Source of the DNA: Calliopsis andreniformis
Taxonomy: Eukaryota > Arthropoda > Insecta > Hymenoptera > Andrenidae
Length of the DNA: 64,000 nucleotides
Assembly (NCBI RefSeq): GCF_051401765.1
Contig: NW_027480429.1
Span: 14,078,157-14,142,156, forward strand
Direction: 5' to 3'
In this document: one piece after another, positions 50,401-62,050 of the stretch
How the letters are laid out: each line of letters begins with the position of its first letter
How positions within the stretch are numbered: the first letter of the stretch is position 1
Translations under genes and position numbers: made by a program
Notes under the pieces: model-generated
The model's database searches: none
What the model saw: the letters and a program-made list of their open reading frames with translations, nothing else
Told to the model about the DNA's origin: nothing

Positions 50401-53400
50401 TAAAACGAATAATTGCAACCAGTGTGGAAGTTATGGGCATTTCTGCTTTCCGGGCAACCTAGGCTTCACCCTAGGGCGTTGCTCCAACAGATTCAGTAGC
50501 TAGGGCCTTAGAAGTCAATGCCCGAAGCATAAAATACAATATAAATACAACAGCTTTTCCATCGTATAAAACGGATAATTGCAACCAGTATGAAAGTTAA
50601 CGTCATTTCTACCTTCCGCGCAACATAGGCATCACCCTTGGGCGTTGCACCAACAGATTGAATAGTTAGGGCCTTAGAAGTCAACGCCCGAAGCATAAAA
50701 TACAAAATAAATAGAACAGTTTTTCCATCGTATAAAACGAATAATTGCAACCAGTGTGAAGCTAATGGTCATTTCTACGTTCCGGGCAACTTAGGCGTCA
50801 CCCTAGGGCGTTGCTCCACCACATCTAATAGCAACGGCCTTACAAGTCAGCCCCAGATGAATAAAATACATAAAAGATGCCACAGCTTTTCCATCGTCTA
50901 AAACGAATAATTGCAACCAGTGTGAAAGTTATGGTCATTTCTACGTTCCGGGCAACATAGGCTTCACTCTAGGGCGTTGCGCCACCAGATCGAATAGTTA
51001 GGGCCTTAGAAGTCAACGCCAGAAGCATAAAATACGATATAAATACAACAGCTTTTCCATCGTATAAAACGAATAATTGCAACCAGTGTGGAAGTTATGG
51101 TCATTTCTACGTTCCGGGCAACCTAGGCTTCACTCTAGGGCGTTGTTCCACCAGATGGAATAGTTAGGGCCTAAGAAGTCAACGCCAGAAGCATAAAACA
51201 CTATATGAATACAACAGTTATTCCATCATATAAAACGAATGATAGCAACCAGGATGAAAGTTATTGTCATTTCTACTTTCCGGGCAACCTAGGCTTCACC
51301 CTAGGGCGTTGCTCCAACAGATTGAATAGCTAGGGCCTTAGAAGTCAATGCCCGAAGCTTAAAATACAATAAAGATGCAACTGTCTTTCCATCCTATAAC
51401 AGGAATAATTGCAACCCGTGTGAAAGTGATGGTCATTTCTACGTTCCAGGCAACCTAGGATTCACCCTAGGGCGTTGTTCCACCAGATGGAATAGTTAGG
51501 GCCTAAGAAGTCAACGCCAGAAGCATAAAACAATATATAAATACAACAGCTTTTCCAACATATAAAACGGATAATTTCAACCAGGATGAAAGTTATGGTC
51601 ATTTCTACGTTCCGGGCAACCTAGGCTTCACTCTAGGGCGTTATGCCAGCAGATCGAATAGTTAGGGCCTTAGAAGTCAACGCCCGAATCATAAAATACA
51701 AAATAAATAAAACAGTTTTTCCATCGTATAAAACGAATAATTACAACCAGTATAAAAGTTAACGTCATTTCTACTTTCCGGGCAACATAGGCTTCACCCT
51801 TGGGCGTTGCACCAACAGATTGAATAGTTAGGGCCTTAGAAGTCAACGCCCGAAGCATAAAATACAAAATAAATAGAACAGTTTTTCCATCGTATAAAAC
51901 GAATAATTGCTACCGGTGTGAAAGCTATGGTCATTTCTCCGTTCCGGGCAACCTAGGCTTCACTCTAGGGCGTTGCTTCACCAGATCGAATAGTGAGGGC
52001 CTTAGAAGTCAACGCCAGAAGCATAAAATACAGAATAAATAAAACAGTTTTTCCATCGTATAAAACGAATAATTGCAACCAGTGTGGAAGTTATGGTCAT
52101 TTCTACGTTCCGGGCAACCTAGGCTGCACTCTAAGGCGTTGCTCGACCAGATCGAATAGCTAGGACCCTAGAAGTCAACGCCTGAAGTATAAAATACAAT
52201 AAAAATGCAACTGCCTTTCCATCCTATAACAGGAATAACTGCAACCCGTGTGAAAGTGATGGTCATTTCTACGTTCCAGGCAACCTAGGATTCACCCTAG
52301 GGCGTTGTTCCACCAGGTGGAATAGTTAGGGCCTAAGAAGTCAACGCCAGAAGCATAAAACACTATATAAATACAACAGCTTTTCCAACATATAAAACGG
52401 ATAATTGCAACCAGGATGAAAGTTATGGTCATTTCTACTTTCCGGGCAACCTAGGTTTCACACAGGGGCGTGGCTCCAACAGATTGAATAGTTAGGGCCT
52501 TAGAAGCCAATGCCCGAAGCATAAAATACAATATAAATACAACAGTTTTTCCATCGTATAAAACGAATAATTGCAACCAGTATGAAGGTTAACGTCATTT
52601 CTACTTTCCGGGCAACCTAGGCTTCACCCTAGGGCGTTGCACCAACAGATTGAATAGTTAGGGCCTTAGAGGTCAACGCCCGAAGCATAAAATACAAAAT
52701 AAACAGAACAGTTTTTCCATCGTATAAAACGAATAATTGCTACCGGTGTGAAAGTTATGGTGATTTCTCCGTTCCGGGCAGCCTAGGCTTCACTCTAGGG
52801 CATTGCTCCACCAGATCGAATAGTTCGGGCCTTAGAAGTCAACGCCAGAAGCATAAAATACGATATAAATACAACAGTTTTTCCATCGTATAAAACGAAT
52901 GATAGTAACCAGTGTGAAAGTTATGGTCATTTCTACGTTCCGGGCGACATAGGCTTCACCTTGGGCGTTGCACCAACAGATTTAATAGTTAGGGCCTTAG
53001 AAGTCAACGCCCGAAGCATGAAATACAAAATAAATAGAACAGCTTTTCCATCGTATAAAACGAATAATTGCAACCAGTATGAAAGTTAACGTCATTTCTA
53101 CTTTCCGGGCAACATAGGCTTCACCCTTGGGCGTTGCACCAACAGATTGAATAGTTAGGGCCTTAGCAATCAACGCCCGAAGCATAAAATACAAAATATA
53201 TAGAACAGTTTTTCCTTTGTATAAAAAGAATAATTGCTACCGGTGTGAAAGTTATGGTCATTTCTCCGTTCCGGGCAACCTAGGCTTCGCTCTAGGGCGT
53301 TGCTCCACCGGATCGAATGGTTAGGGCCTTAGAAGTCAACGCCAGTAGCATAAAATACAAAATAAATAAAACAGTTTTTCCATCGTATAAAACGAATAAT

Positions 53401-54877
53401 TGCTGCCAGTGTGAAAGTTATGGTCATTTCTACGTTACGCGCATCCTAGGCTTCACCCGAGGGCGTTGCTCCACCAGATCGAATAGTTAGGGCCTTAGAA
53501 GTCAACGCCCGAAGCATAAAATGCAAAATAAATAAAACAGGTTTTCCATCGTATAAAACGAATAATTGCAACCAGTATGAAAGTTAACGTCATTTCTACT
53601 TTCGGGGCAACATAGGCTTCACCCTTGGGCGTTGCACCAACAGATTGAATAGTTAGGCCCTTAGAAGTCAACGCCAGAAGCATAAAATACGATATAAATA
53701 GAATAGCTTTTCCATCCTATAAAACGAATAATTGCAACCAGTGTGGAAGTTATGGTCATGTCTACTTTCCGGGCAACCTAGGCTTCACTCTAGGGCGTTG
53801 CTCGACGAGATCGAATAGCTAGGGCCTTAGAAGTCAACGCCTGAAGTATAAAATACAATAAAAATACAACAGCCTTTCCATCCTATAACAGGAATAATTG
53901 CAACCCGTGTGAAAGGGATGGTCATTTCTACGTTCCAGGCAACCTAGGCTTCACCCTAGGGCGTTGTTCCACCAGATGGAATAGTTAGGGCCTAAGAATT
54001 CAACGCCAGAAGCATAAAACACTATATAAATACAACAGTTTTTCCATCATATAAAGCGAATAATTGCAACCAGGATGAAATTTATGGTCATTTCTACTTT
54101 CCGGGCAACCTAGGCTTCACTCTAGGGCGTTGCCCCACCAGATCGAATAGTTAGGGCCTTAGAAGTCAATGCCCGAAGCATAAAACACAAAATAAATAAA
54201 ACAGCTTTTCCATCGCATAAAACGAATAATTGCAACCAGTATGAAAGTTAACGTCATTTCTACCTTCCGGGCAACATAGGCTTCACCTTGGGCGTTGCAC
54301 CAACAGATTTAATAGTTAGGGCCTTAGAAGTCAACGCCCGAAGCATGAAATACAAAATAAATAGAACAGTTTTTCCATCGTATAAAACGAATAATTGCAA
54401 CCAGTGTGAAGGTAATGGTCATTTCTACGTTCCAGGGAACTTAGGCGTCACCCTAGGGCGTTGCTCCACCACATCTAATAGTAACGGCCTTAGAAGTCAA
54501 CCCCAGATGAATAAAATACATAAAAGATGCCACAGCTTTTCCATCGTATAAATCTAATAATTGCAACCAGTGTGAAAGTTATGGTCATTTCTACGTTCCG
54601 GGCAACCTAGGCTTCACTCTGGGGCGTTGCGCCACCAGATCGAATAGTTAGGGCCTTAGAAGTCAACGCCAGAAGCATAAAATACGATATAAATACAACA
54701 GTTTTTCCATCGTATAAAACGAATAATTGCTTCCAGTGTGAAAGTTATGGTCATTCCTACGTTACGCGCAACCTAGGCTTCACCCGAGGGCGTTGATCCA
54801 CCAGATGGAATAGTTAGGGCCTAAGAGTTCAACGCCAGAATCATAAAATACGATATAAATACAACAGCTTTTCCATC
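47433..54877 (+). repeat. Family C mosaic, central to right part
   Basis: About 45 monomers. It contains the second copy of the 42,950-43,928 segment (47,930-48,909), the second copy of 45,420-45,960 (53,222-53,762), and the monomer with cataaaagat or cataaaacat at 47,548, 50,869 and 54,519. A one-base deletion, cttcaccttgggcg instead of cttcacccttgggcg, marks monomers at about 52,956 and 54,281. The block 52,181-52,940 recurs at 59,691-60,443. Only satellite sequence is seen. Confidence 0.82.
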
Positions 54878-57800
54878 GTATAAAACGAATAATTGCAACC
54901 AGTGTGGAAGTTATGATCATTTCTACGTTCCGGGCAACCTAGGCTTCACTCTAGGGCGTTGTTCCACCAGATGCAATAGTTAGGGCCTAAGAAGTCAACG
55001 CCAGAAGCATAAAACACTATATAAATACAACAGTTTTTCCATCATATAAAACGAATAATTGCAACCAGGATGAAAGTTATTCTTCATTTCTACTTTCCGG
55101 GCAACCTAGGCTTCACCCTAGGGCGTTGCTCCAACAGATTGAGTAGCTAGGGCCTTAGAAGTCAATGCCCGAAGCATAAAATACAATATAAATACAACAG
55201 TTTTTCCATCGTATAAAACGAATAATTGAAACCAGTATGAAAGCTAACGTCATTTCTACTTTCCGGGCTACCTAGGCTTCACCCTAGAGCGTTGCACCGA
55301 CAGATTGAATAGTTAGGGCCTTAGAAGCCAACGCCAGAAGCATTAAGTACAATAAAGATGCAAAAGTTTTTCCATCGTATAACAGGAATAACTGCAAACA
55401 GTGTGAAAGTTATGGTCATTTCTACGTTCCGGGCAACCTCGGCTTCACTCTAGGGCGTAGCGGCACCAGATCGAATAGTTAGGGCCTTAGAAATCAACGC
55501 CCGAAGCATAAAATACAAAATAAATAATACAGTTTTTCCATCGTATAAAACGAATAATTGCAACCAGTGTGGAAGTTATGGTCATTTCTACGTTCCGGGC
55601 AACCTAGGCTTCACTCTAGGGCGTTCCTCCACCAGATCGAATAGTTAGGGCCTTAGAAGTCTACGCCCGAAGCATAAAATACAAAATAAATAAAACAGTT
55701 TTCCATCGTATAAAAAGAATAATTGCAACCAGTATGAAAGTTAACGTCATTTCTACTTTCGGGGCAACATAGGCTTCACCCTTGGGCGTTGCACCAACAG
55801 ATTGAATAGTTAGGCCCTTAGAAGTCAACGCCAGAAGCATAAAATACGATATAAATAGAACAGCTTTTCCATCGTATAAAACGAATAATTGCAACCAGTG
55901 TGGAAGTTATGGTCATGTCTACGTTCCGGGCAACCTAGGCTTCACTCTAGGGCGTTGCTCGACCAGATCGGATAGCTAGGGCCTTAGAAGTCAACGCCTG
56001 AAGTATAAAATACAATAAAAATACAACAGCCTTTCCATCCTATAACAGGAATAATTGCAACCCGTGTGAAAGTGATGGTCATTTCTACGTTCCAGGCAAC
56101 TTAGGATTCACCCTAGGGCGTTGTTCCACCAGATGGAATAGTTAGGGCCTAAGAAGTCAACGCCAGAAGCATAAAACACTATATAAATACAACAGTTTTT
56201 CCATCATATAAAACGAATAATTGCAACCAGTGTAAAAGTTATGGTCATTTCTACTTTCCGGGCAACATAGGCTTCACCCTTGGGCGTTGCACCAACAGAT
56301 TGAATAGTTAGGCCCTTAGAAGTCAACGCCAGAAGCATAAAATACGATATAAATAGAACAGCTTTTCCATCGTATAAAACGAATAATTGCAACCAGGATG
56401 AAGTTTATGGTCATTTCTACTTTCCGGGCAACCTAGGCTTCACTCTAGGGCGTTGCCCCACCAGATCGAATAGTTAGGGCCTTAGAAGTCAACGCCAGAA
56501 GCATAAAATACGATATAAATACAACAGCATTTCCACCGTATTAAATGAATAATTGCAAACAGTGTGAAAGTAGTGGTCATTTCTACGTTCCGAGCAACCT
56601 AGGCTTCACTCTAGGCCGGTGCTCCAACATATCGAATAGCTACGGCCTTAGAAGTCTACGACTGAAGCATAAAATACGATATAAATACAACAGTTTTTCC
56701 ATCGTATAAAACGAATAATTGCTACCAGTGTGAAAGTTATGGTCATTTCTACGTTACGCGCAACCTAGGCTTCACCCGAGGGCGTTGATCCACCAGATGG
56801 AATAGTTAGGGCCTAAGAGTTCAACGCCAGAATCATAAAATACGATATAAATACAACAGCTTTTCCATCGTATAAAACGAATAATTGCAACCAGTGTGGA
56901 AGTTATGGTCATTTCTACGTTCCGGACAACCTAGGCTTCACTCTAGGGCGTTGTTCCACCAGATGCAATAGTTAGGGCCTAAGAAGTCAACGCCAGAAGC
57001 ATAAAACACTATATAAATACAACAGTTTTACCATCATATAAAACGAATAATTGCAACCAGTATGAAAGTTATCGTCATTTCTACTTTCCGGGCAACCTAG
57101 GCTTCACCCTAGGGCGTTGCTCCAACAGATTGAGTAGCTAGGGCCTTAGAAGTCAATGCCCGAAACATAAAATACAATATAAATACAACAGTTTTTCCAT
57201 CGTATAAAACGAATAATTGAAACCAGTATGAAAGTTAACGTCATTTCTACTTTCCGGGCTACCTAGGCTTCACCCTAGAGCGTTGCACCAACAGATTGAA
57301 TAGTTAGGGCCTTAGAAGCCAACGCCAGAAGCATAAAGTACAATAAAGATGCAAAAGTTTTTCCATCGTATAACAGGAATAACTGCAAACAGTGTGAAAG
57401 TTATGGTCATTTCTACGTTCCGGGCAACCTCGGCTTCACTCTAGGGCGTTGCGGCACCAGATCGAATAGTTAGGGCCTTAGAAATCGACGCCCGAAGCAT
57501 AAAATACAAAATAAATAATACAGTTTTTCCATCGTATAAAACGAATAATTGCATCCAGTGTGGAAGTTATGGTCATTTCTACGTTCCGGGCAACCTAGGC
57601 TTCACCCTAGGGCGTTGCACGAACAGATTGAATAGTTAGGGCCTTAGAAGTCAACGCCAGAAGCATAAAATACGATATAAATAGAACAGCTTTTCCATCG
57701 TATAAAACGAATAATTGCTACCGGTGTGAAATTTATGGTAATTTCTCCGTTCCGCGCAACCTAGGCTTCACTCTAGGGCCTTGCTCCACCAGATGGAATA

Positions 57801-58022
57801 GTTAGGGCCTAAGAGTTCAACGCCAGAATCATGAAATACGATATAAATACAACAGCTTTTCCATCGTATAAGACGAATAGTTGCAACCAGGATGAAAGTT
57901 ATTGTCATTTCTACTTTCCGGGCAACCTAGGCATCACCCTAGGGCGTTGCGCCACCAGATCGAATAGTTAGGGCCTTAGAAGTCAACGCCCGAAGCATAA
58001 AATACAAAATAAATAAAACCGT
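54878..58022 (+). repeat. Family C: second copy of 45,915-47,432 and following monomers
   Basis: 54,878-56,395 repeats 45,915-47,432 at offset 8,963 bp. After it come monomers of mixed kinds, including one near 56,540-56,640 with ccaccgtattaaatg, ctaggccggtgctccaac and gactgaagcataaaatac that looks more like family B. The form gttacgcgcaacctaggc with cacccgagggcgttgatcc is at about 56,751-56,792. Confidence 0.82.
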
Positions 58023-60138
58023 TTTTCCATCGTATAAAACGAATAATTGCAACCAGTATGATAGTTAACGTCATTTCTACTTTCCAGGCAACATAGGCTT
58101 CACCCTTGGGCGTTGCACCAACAGATTGAATAGTTAGGCCCTTAGAAGTCAACGCCAGAAGCATAAAATACGATATAAATAGAACAGCTTTTCCATCGTA
58201 TAAAACGAATGATTGCAACCAGTGTGGAAGTTATGGTCATGTCTACATTCCGGGCAACCTAGGCTTCACTCTAGGGCCTTGCTCGACCAGATCGGATAGC
58301 TAGGGCCTTAGAAGTCAACGCCTGAAGTATAAAATACAATAAAAATACAACAGCCTTTCCATCCTATAACAGGAATAATTGCAACCCGTGTGAAAGTGAT
58401 GGTCATTTCTACGTTCCAGGCAACCTAGGCTTCACCCTAGGGCGTTGTTCCACCAGATGGAATAGTTAGGGCCTAAGAAGTCAACGCCAGAAGCATAAAA
58501 CACTATATAAATACAACAGCTTTTCCATCATATAAAACGAATAATTGCAACCAGGATGAAATTTATGGTCATTTCTACTTTCCGGGCAACCTAGTCTTCA
58601 CTCTAGGGCGTTGCCCCACCAGATCGAATAGTTAGGGCCTTAGAAGTCAACGCCCGAAGCATAAAACACAAAATAAATAAAACAGCTTTTCCATCGCATA
58701 AAACGAATAATTGCAACCAGTATGAAAGTTAACGTCATTTCTACCTTCCGGGCAACATAGGCTTCACCTTGGGCGTTGTACCAACAGATTTAATAATTAG
58801 GGCCTTAGAAGTCAACGCCCGAAGCATGAAATACAAAATAAATAGAACAGTTTTTCCATCGTATAAAACGAATAATTGCAACCAGTGTGAAGGTAATGGT
58901 CATTTCTACGTTCCGGGGAACTTAGGCGTCACCCTAGGTCGTTGCTCCACCACATCTAATAGCAACGGCCTTAGAAGTCAACCCGAGATGAATAAAATAC
59001 ATAAAGGATGCCACAGCTTTTCCATCGTATAAAACTAATAATTGCAACCAGTGTGAAAGTTATGGTCATTTCTACGTTCGGGGCAACCTAGGCTTCACTC
59101 TAGGGCGTTGCGCCACCAGATCGAATAGTTAGGGCCTTAGAAGTGAACGCCAGAAGCATAAAATACGATATAAATACAACAGTTTTTCCATCGTATAAAA
59201 CGAATAATTGCTACCAGTGTGAAAGTTATGGTCATTTCTACGTTACGCGCAACCTAGGCTTCACCCGAGGGCGTTGATCCACCAGATGGAATAGTTAGGG
59301 CCTAAGAGTTCAACGCCAGAATCATAAAATACGATATAAATACAACAGCTTTTCCATCGTATAAAACGAATAATTGCAACCAGTGTGGAAGTTTTTCCAT
59401 CGTATAAAAAGAATAATTGCAACCAGTATGAAAGTTAACGTCATTTCTACTTTCGGGGCAACATAGGCTTCACCCTTGGGCGTTGCACCAGCAGATTGAA
59501 TAGTTAGGTCCTTAGAAGTCAACGCCAGAAGCATAAAATACGATATAAATAGAACAGCTTTTCCATCGTATAAAACGAATAATTGCAACCAGTGTGGAAG
59601 TTATGGTCATGTCTACGTTCCGGGCAACATAGGCTTCACTCTAGGGCGTTGCTCGACCAGATCGAATAGCTAGGGCCTTAGAAGTCAACGCCTGAAGTAT
59701 AAAATACAATAAAAATACAACAGCCTTTCCATCCTATAACAGGAATAACTGCAACCCGTGTGAAAGTGATGGTCATTTCTACGTTCCAGGCAACCTAGGA
59801 TTCACCCTAGGGCGTTGTTCCACCAGATGGAATAGTTAGGGCCTAAGAAGTCAACGCCAGAAGCATAAAACACTATATAAATACAACAGCTTTTCCAACA
59901 TATAAAACGGATAATTGCAACCAGGATGAAAGTTATGGTCATTTCTACTTTCCGGGCAACCTAGGTTTCACACTGGGGCGTTGCTCCAACAGATTGAATA
60001 GTTAGGGCCTTAGAAGCCAATGCCCGAAGCATAAAATACAATATAAATACAACAGTTTTTCCATCGTATAAAACGAATAATTGCAACCAGTATGAAGGTT
60101 AACGTCATTTCTACTTTCCGGGCAACCTAGGCTTCACC
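58023..60138 (+). repeat. Segment repeated at 62,051-64,000, copy 1
   Basis: Matches 62,051 to the window end. The offset is 4,028 bp on the left (24 x 166 + 43 + 1) and 3,862 bp on the right of about 59,350, so the second copy lacks one 166-bp monomer. It includes the cttcaccttgggcg deletion at about 58,760 and the taccaacagatttaataatt variant that is shared only by these two copies. Confidence 0.92.
59351..59436 (+). repeat. 43-bp out-of-register duplication inside a monomer
   Basis: 59,351-59,393 is followed directly by a second copy of the same part of the monomer at 59,394-59,436. The segment runs from tttccatcgtataaaa through aataattgcaaccagtgtgg to the agtt at its end. The join reads gtgtggaagtttttccatcg; agtt is present at both parent sites (gaaagttatgg and acagtttttcc), so a four-base homology probably guided the event. 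The monomer is thus 209 bp. It is one of very few breaks of the 166-bp register in the window. Confidence 0.93.
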
Positions 60139-60443
60139 CTAGGGCGTTGCACCAACAGATTGAATAGTTAGGGCCTTAGAAGTCAACGCCCGAAGCATAA
60201 AATACAAAATAAACAGAACAGTTTTTCCATCGTATAAAACGAATAATTGCTACCGGTGTGAAAGTTATGGTGATTTCTCCGTTCCGGGCAGCCTAGGCTT
60301 CACTCTAGGGCATTGCTCCACCAGATCGAATAGTTCGGGCCTTAGAAGTCAACGCCAGAAGCATAAAATACGATATAAATACAACAGCTTTTCCATCGTA
60401 TAAAACGAATGATAGTAACCAGTGTGAAAGTTATGGTCATTTC

Positions 60444-62050
60444 TCCTTTCCGGGCAACCTCGGCTTCACTCTAGGGCGTTGCTCCACCAGATCGAATAGT
60501 TAGTGCCTTAGAAGTCAACGACAGATGTATAAAATACAATATATGTACAACAGTTTTTCCATCGTATAAAACGAATAATTGCAACCAGTTTGAAGGTGAT
60601 GGCCAATTCTACCTTCCGGGCAACCTAGGCTTCACTCTAGGGCGTTGCTCCACCAGATCGAATAGATAGTGCCTTAGAAGTCAACGCCAGAAGCATAAAA
60701 TACAATATAAATACAACAGTTTTTCCATCGTATAAAACGAATAATTGCAACCAGTATGAAGCTTATGGTCATTTCTACTTTCCGAGCAACCTAGGCTTCA
60801 CCCTAGGGCCTTGATCCTGCAGATTGAATAGTTAGGGCCTTAGATGTCAACGCCAGAAGCATAAAATGCAATAAAAATACAACAGTGTTTCCATCATATA
60901 ACAGGAATAATTGCAACCAGTTTGAAGGTGATGGCCTATTCTACGTTCCGGGCAACCTAGGTTTCACTCCAGGGCGTTGCTCCACCAGACCGAATAGTTA
61001 CGGCCTAAGAAGTCAACGCCAGAAGCATAAAAAACGATATAAATACAACAGCTTTTCCATCGTATAAAACGAATAATTGCAACCAGTGTGAAAGTAATGG
61101 TCATTTCTACGTTCCGAGCACCCTAGGCGTCACTCTAGGGCGTTGCTCGACCACATCTAATAGCTACGGAATTAGAAGTCTACGCCAGAGGCATAAAATA
61201 CAATATAAATACAACAGCGTTTCCATCGTATAAAACGAATAATTGCAACCAGTGTGAGATTTATGGTCATTTCTACATTCCGAGCAACCTAGGATTCACT
61301 CTAGGGCGTTGCTCCACCGGATCGAATAGCTAGGTCCTTAGAAGTAAACGCCAGAAGCATAAAATACGATATAAATACAACAGCTTTTCCATCGTATAAA
61401 AGGATTAATTGCAACCAGTTTGAAAGTGATGGTCATTTCTCCTTTCCGGGCAACCTCGGCTTCACTCTAGGGCGTTGCTCCACTAGATCGAACAGTTAGG
61501 GCCTTAGAAGTCAACGCCAGAAGCATAAAATACAATATAAATACAACAGCTTTTTCCATCGTATAAAACGAGTAATTGCAACCAGTATGAAACTTATGGT
61601 CATTTCTACTTTCCGAGCAACCTAGGCTTCACCCTAGGGCGTTGCTCCAACAGATTGAATAGTCAGGGCCTTAGAAGTCAACGCCCGAAGCATAAAATGC
61701 AATAAAAATACATCAGTGTTTCCATCATATAACAGGAATAATTGCAACCAGTTTGAAAGTGATGGCCAATTCTACGTTCCGGGCAACCTAGGCTTCACTC
61801 TAGGGCGTTGCTCCACCAGATCGAATAGTTAGTGCCTTAGAAGTCAACGCCAGAAGCATAAAATACAATATAAATACAACAGCTTTTTCCATCGTATGAA
61901 ACGTGTAATTGCAACCAGTATGAAACTTATGGTCATTTCTACTTTTCGAGCAACCTAGGCTTCGCCCTAGGGCGTTGCTCCAACAGATTGAATAGTCAGG
62001 GCCTTAGAAGTCAACGCCAGAAGCATAAAATACGATATAAATACAACAGC
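60444..62050 (+). repeat. Island of family A/B monomers within family C
   Basis: About ten monomers with family A marks: gatggccaattctacc at about 60,599, cttatggtcatttctac with tttccgagc at about 60,763-60,787, cctaggtttcactccagggc at about 60,957, and acattccgagcaacctagga at about 61,273, which resembles monomer 4 of the 1,327-bp unit. They are embedded between two copies of the same family C segment. Two monomers (near 61,550 and 61,890) share a one-base insertion, aacagctttttccatcg. The left edge is sharp: up to 60,443 the sequence follows 52,181-52,933, then changes at ttctcctttccgggcaacct. Confidence 0.88.

Noticed and set aside
60444..62050. Non-satellite island or inverted segment
   Set aside because: All monomers are recognisable 166-bp units in the same orientation; only the subfamily differs.
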